Shown here one piece after another: positions 62,813-64,000 of a DNA stretch of 64,000 nucleotides; the stretch's first letter is position 1, and every line of letters begins with the position of its first letter. Source of the stretch: Haloarcula amylovorans (lineage in GTDB: Archaea; Halobacteriota; Halobacteria; Halobacteriales; Haloarculaceae). The notes beneath the pieces are model-generated. The model was not told the DNA's origin, did no database searches, and worked only from the letters and a program-made list of their open reading frames with translations. The translations under genes were made by a program, and so were the position numbers. The stretch covers positions 62,930 through 126,929 of the forward strand of contig NZ_SRIF01000005.1 in the NCBI RefSeq assembly GCF_004681185.1. The letters run 5' to 3'.

Positions 62813-64000
62813 ATGAGTCAGGGACGCGAAGCCAAAGTATACGTAAACGGTAGCTTGGTCGGGACACACCCCGACCCCGAACAGCTCGCAGAACAGGTTC
62901 GACAGGCCCGACGGCGGGGAGACGTCTCCCAGATGGTCAACGTCTCGGTCAAGGACCGCACCGAGGAAGTTATCATCAACGCTGACGCCGGCCGCGCCCG
63001 ACGCCCACTGTTGGTCGTCGAGAACGGCGAGCCGCTCATCTCCGAGGAGGAGGTCGAGCAGGTCAAAGACGGCGAACTGGAGTTCGAGGAACTCGTCGAA
63101 CGCGGCGTGGTCGAGTTCATCGACGCCGAGGAAGAGGAGGACATCCTCGTCGGCGTCGACGAGACGGAACTCACCGAGAACCACACGCACCTCGAAGTCG
63201 ACCCGCAGCTGATGTTCGGTATCGGCGCGGGGATGATTCCGTACCCCGAACACAACGCCAGCCCCCGGATTACGATGGGGTCGGGGATGATCAAACAGTC
63301 GCTCGGACTACCGAGCGCGAACTACCGCATCCGCCCGGACACGCGTCAGCACCTGCTGCACTACCCGCAGCTCTCGATGGTCAAGACCCAGACCACCGAA
63401 CAGATTGGCTACGACGATCGGCCGGCCGCACAGAACTTCGTCGTCGCCGTCATGAGCTACGAGGGGTTCAACATCGAGGACGCCCTCGTCATGAACCAGG
63501 GCTCGGTCGACCGCGCGCTCGCTCGCTCGCACTTCTTCCGGACCTACGAGGGCGAGGAGCGACGCTACCCCGGCGGACAGGAAGACCGCTTCGAGATGCC
63601 CGACGACGAGGTTCGGGGCGCTCGCGGCGAAGAAGCGTACACGCATCTGGACGACGACGGGCTGGTCAATCCCGAGACGGACGTCGGCGAGAACGCCGTC
63701 CTCCTCGGGAAGACGAGCCCGCCCCGGTTCCTCGAAGAGCCCGATGACATGGGCGGCCTCTCCCCGCAGAAGCGCCGAGAGACGAGCGTGACGATGCGCT
63801 CGGGCGAATCCGGCGTCGTCGACACGGTGACGCTGATGGAAGGCGAGGACGGCTCGAAGCTCTCGAAGGTCTCCGTGCGTGACGAACGCATCCCCGAACT
63901 CGGGGACAAGTTCGCCAGCCGACACGGGCAGAAGGGCGTCGTCGGTCACATCGCGCCCCAGGAAGACATGCCCTTCACAGAGGAGGGCGTCGTGCCGGAC
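62813..64000 (+). CDS. rpoB1: DNA-directed RNA polymerase subunit B' (partial, 3' end outside window)
   Basis: The ATG at 62813 opens [20 protein letters not shown] and the frame stays open to the window end (396 codons). It is the C-terminal half of Rpb2: [40 protein letters not shown] (which carries catalytic-site residues) and [20 protein letters not shown] (hybrid-binding region). One base separates it from rpoB''. The remainder and presumably rpoA1/rpoA2 follow beyond the window. Confidence 0.96.
   Translation, partial: MSQGREAKVYVNGSLVGTHPDPEQLAEQVRQARRRGDVSQMVNVSVKDRTEEVIINADAGRARRPLLVVENGEPLISEEEVEQVKDGELEFEELVERGVVEFIDAEEEEDILVGVDETELTENHTHLEVDPQLMFGIGAGMIPYPEHNASPRITMGSGMIKQSLGLPSANYRIRPDTRQHLLHYPQLSMVKTQTTEQIGYDDRPAAQNFVVAVMSYEGFNIEDALVMNQGSVDRALARSHFFRTYEGEERRYPGGQEDRFEMPDDEVRGARGEEAYTHLDDDGLVNPETDVGENAVLLGKTSPPRFLEEPDDMGGLSPQKRRETSVTMRSGESGVVDTVTLMEGEDGSKLSKVSVRDERIPELGDKFASRHGQKGVVGHIAPQEDMPFTEEGVVPD

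Overview
The window is chromosomal DNA from a halophilic archaeon (class Halobacteria). Four things point there: uniformly high GC, proteins very rich in Asp and Glu, haloarchaea-specific families (type IV pilin, F420 enzymes, TrmB regulators), and the archaeal RNA polymerase order rpoH-rpoB''-rpoB'. Several genes have a TATA-like box only 25-35 bases before the start codon, which fits leaderless transcription. No transposase, integrase, CRISPR array or rRNA gene was seen. The genus cannot be named from the sequence alone.

Layout. 0-5.3 kb: the end of a heme-copper oxidase cluster (subunits III and IV), a small membrane protein, an NAD-binding epimerase-like protein, and an ABC exporter paired with a DUF192 protein. 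5.4-6.1 kb: tRNA-Val and tRNA-Phe around a tiny zinc-ribbon gene; the stretch after tRNA-Val carries broken copies of the tRNA 3' end. 6.3-13.1 kb is the least conventional region. It holds small zinc-finger and PRC-barrel-like genes, an Hsp20-like gene, a Tat-exported DUF4397 protein, and a compact minus-strand set of five unrecognised genes (10.2-13.1 kb). Those genes are extremely acidic, two share a GxxxG glycine-zipper segment, and two pairs overlap at stop/start. This set is the best candidate here for an undescribed system.

13.2-18.9 kb holds single housekeeping or stress genes: DJ-1/PfpI, methyltransferase, quinone-oxidoreductase-like MDR, a tandem pair of cold-shock proteins, DUF429 and a sugar nucleotidyltransferase. 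18.9-33.7 kb is an alpha-glucan locus: sugar ABC transporter (two permeases, Tat lipoprotein binding protein, separate MalK-type ATPase), a GH13 enzyme, two GH15 glucoamylase-type enzymes, a Tat-exported PQQ-type beta-propeller protein, and a TrmB regulator divergent from a GH15 gene. Together they would import maltodextrins and cut them to glucose.

33.7-44.7 kb: pilin, glutathionyl-hydroquinone-reductase-type GST, ribosomal protein L10e, ATP-grasp ligase, Hsp20, the glycolytic pair gap-pgk, riboflavin synthase, PrsW, PdxT, HisE and small proteins. 44.8-60.3 kb: NOG1-type GTPase, Ca/Na exchanger, SIMPL, DUF389, the F420 pair cofE-mer, a MoxR/DUF58/transglutaminase operon, aIF1 (SUI1), a dicarboxylate symporter, EngB, a phosphoesterase and a wHTH regulator. 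60.6-64 kb: tRNA-Asp, then rpoH, rpoB'' and the start of rpoB', which runs off the end.

Non-coding structure is notable. An approximately 80-base three-hairpin repeat occurs three times (27.8, 43.5 and 59.5 kb). Each copy lies downstream of a TAG stop that is directly followed by a stem-loop, and always in the same orientation relative to that gene. A separate run of six stem-loops follows the L10e gene. Three convergent gene pairs share a 4-base double stop.
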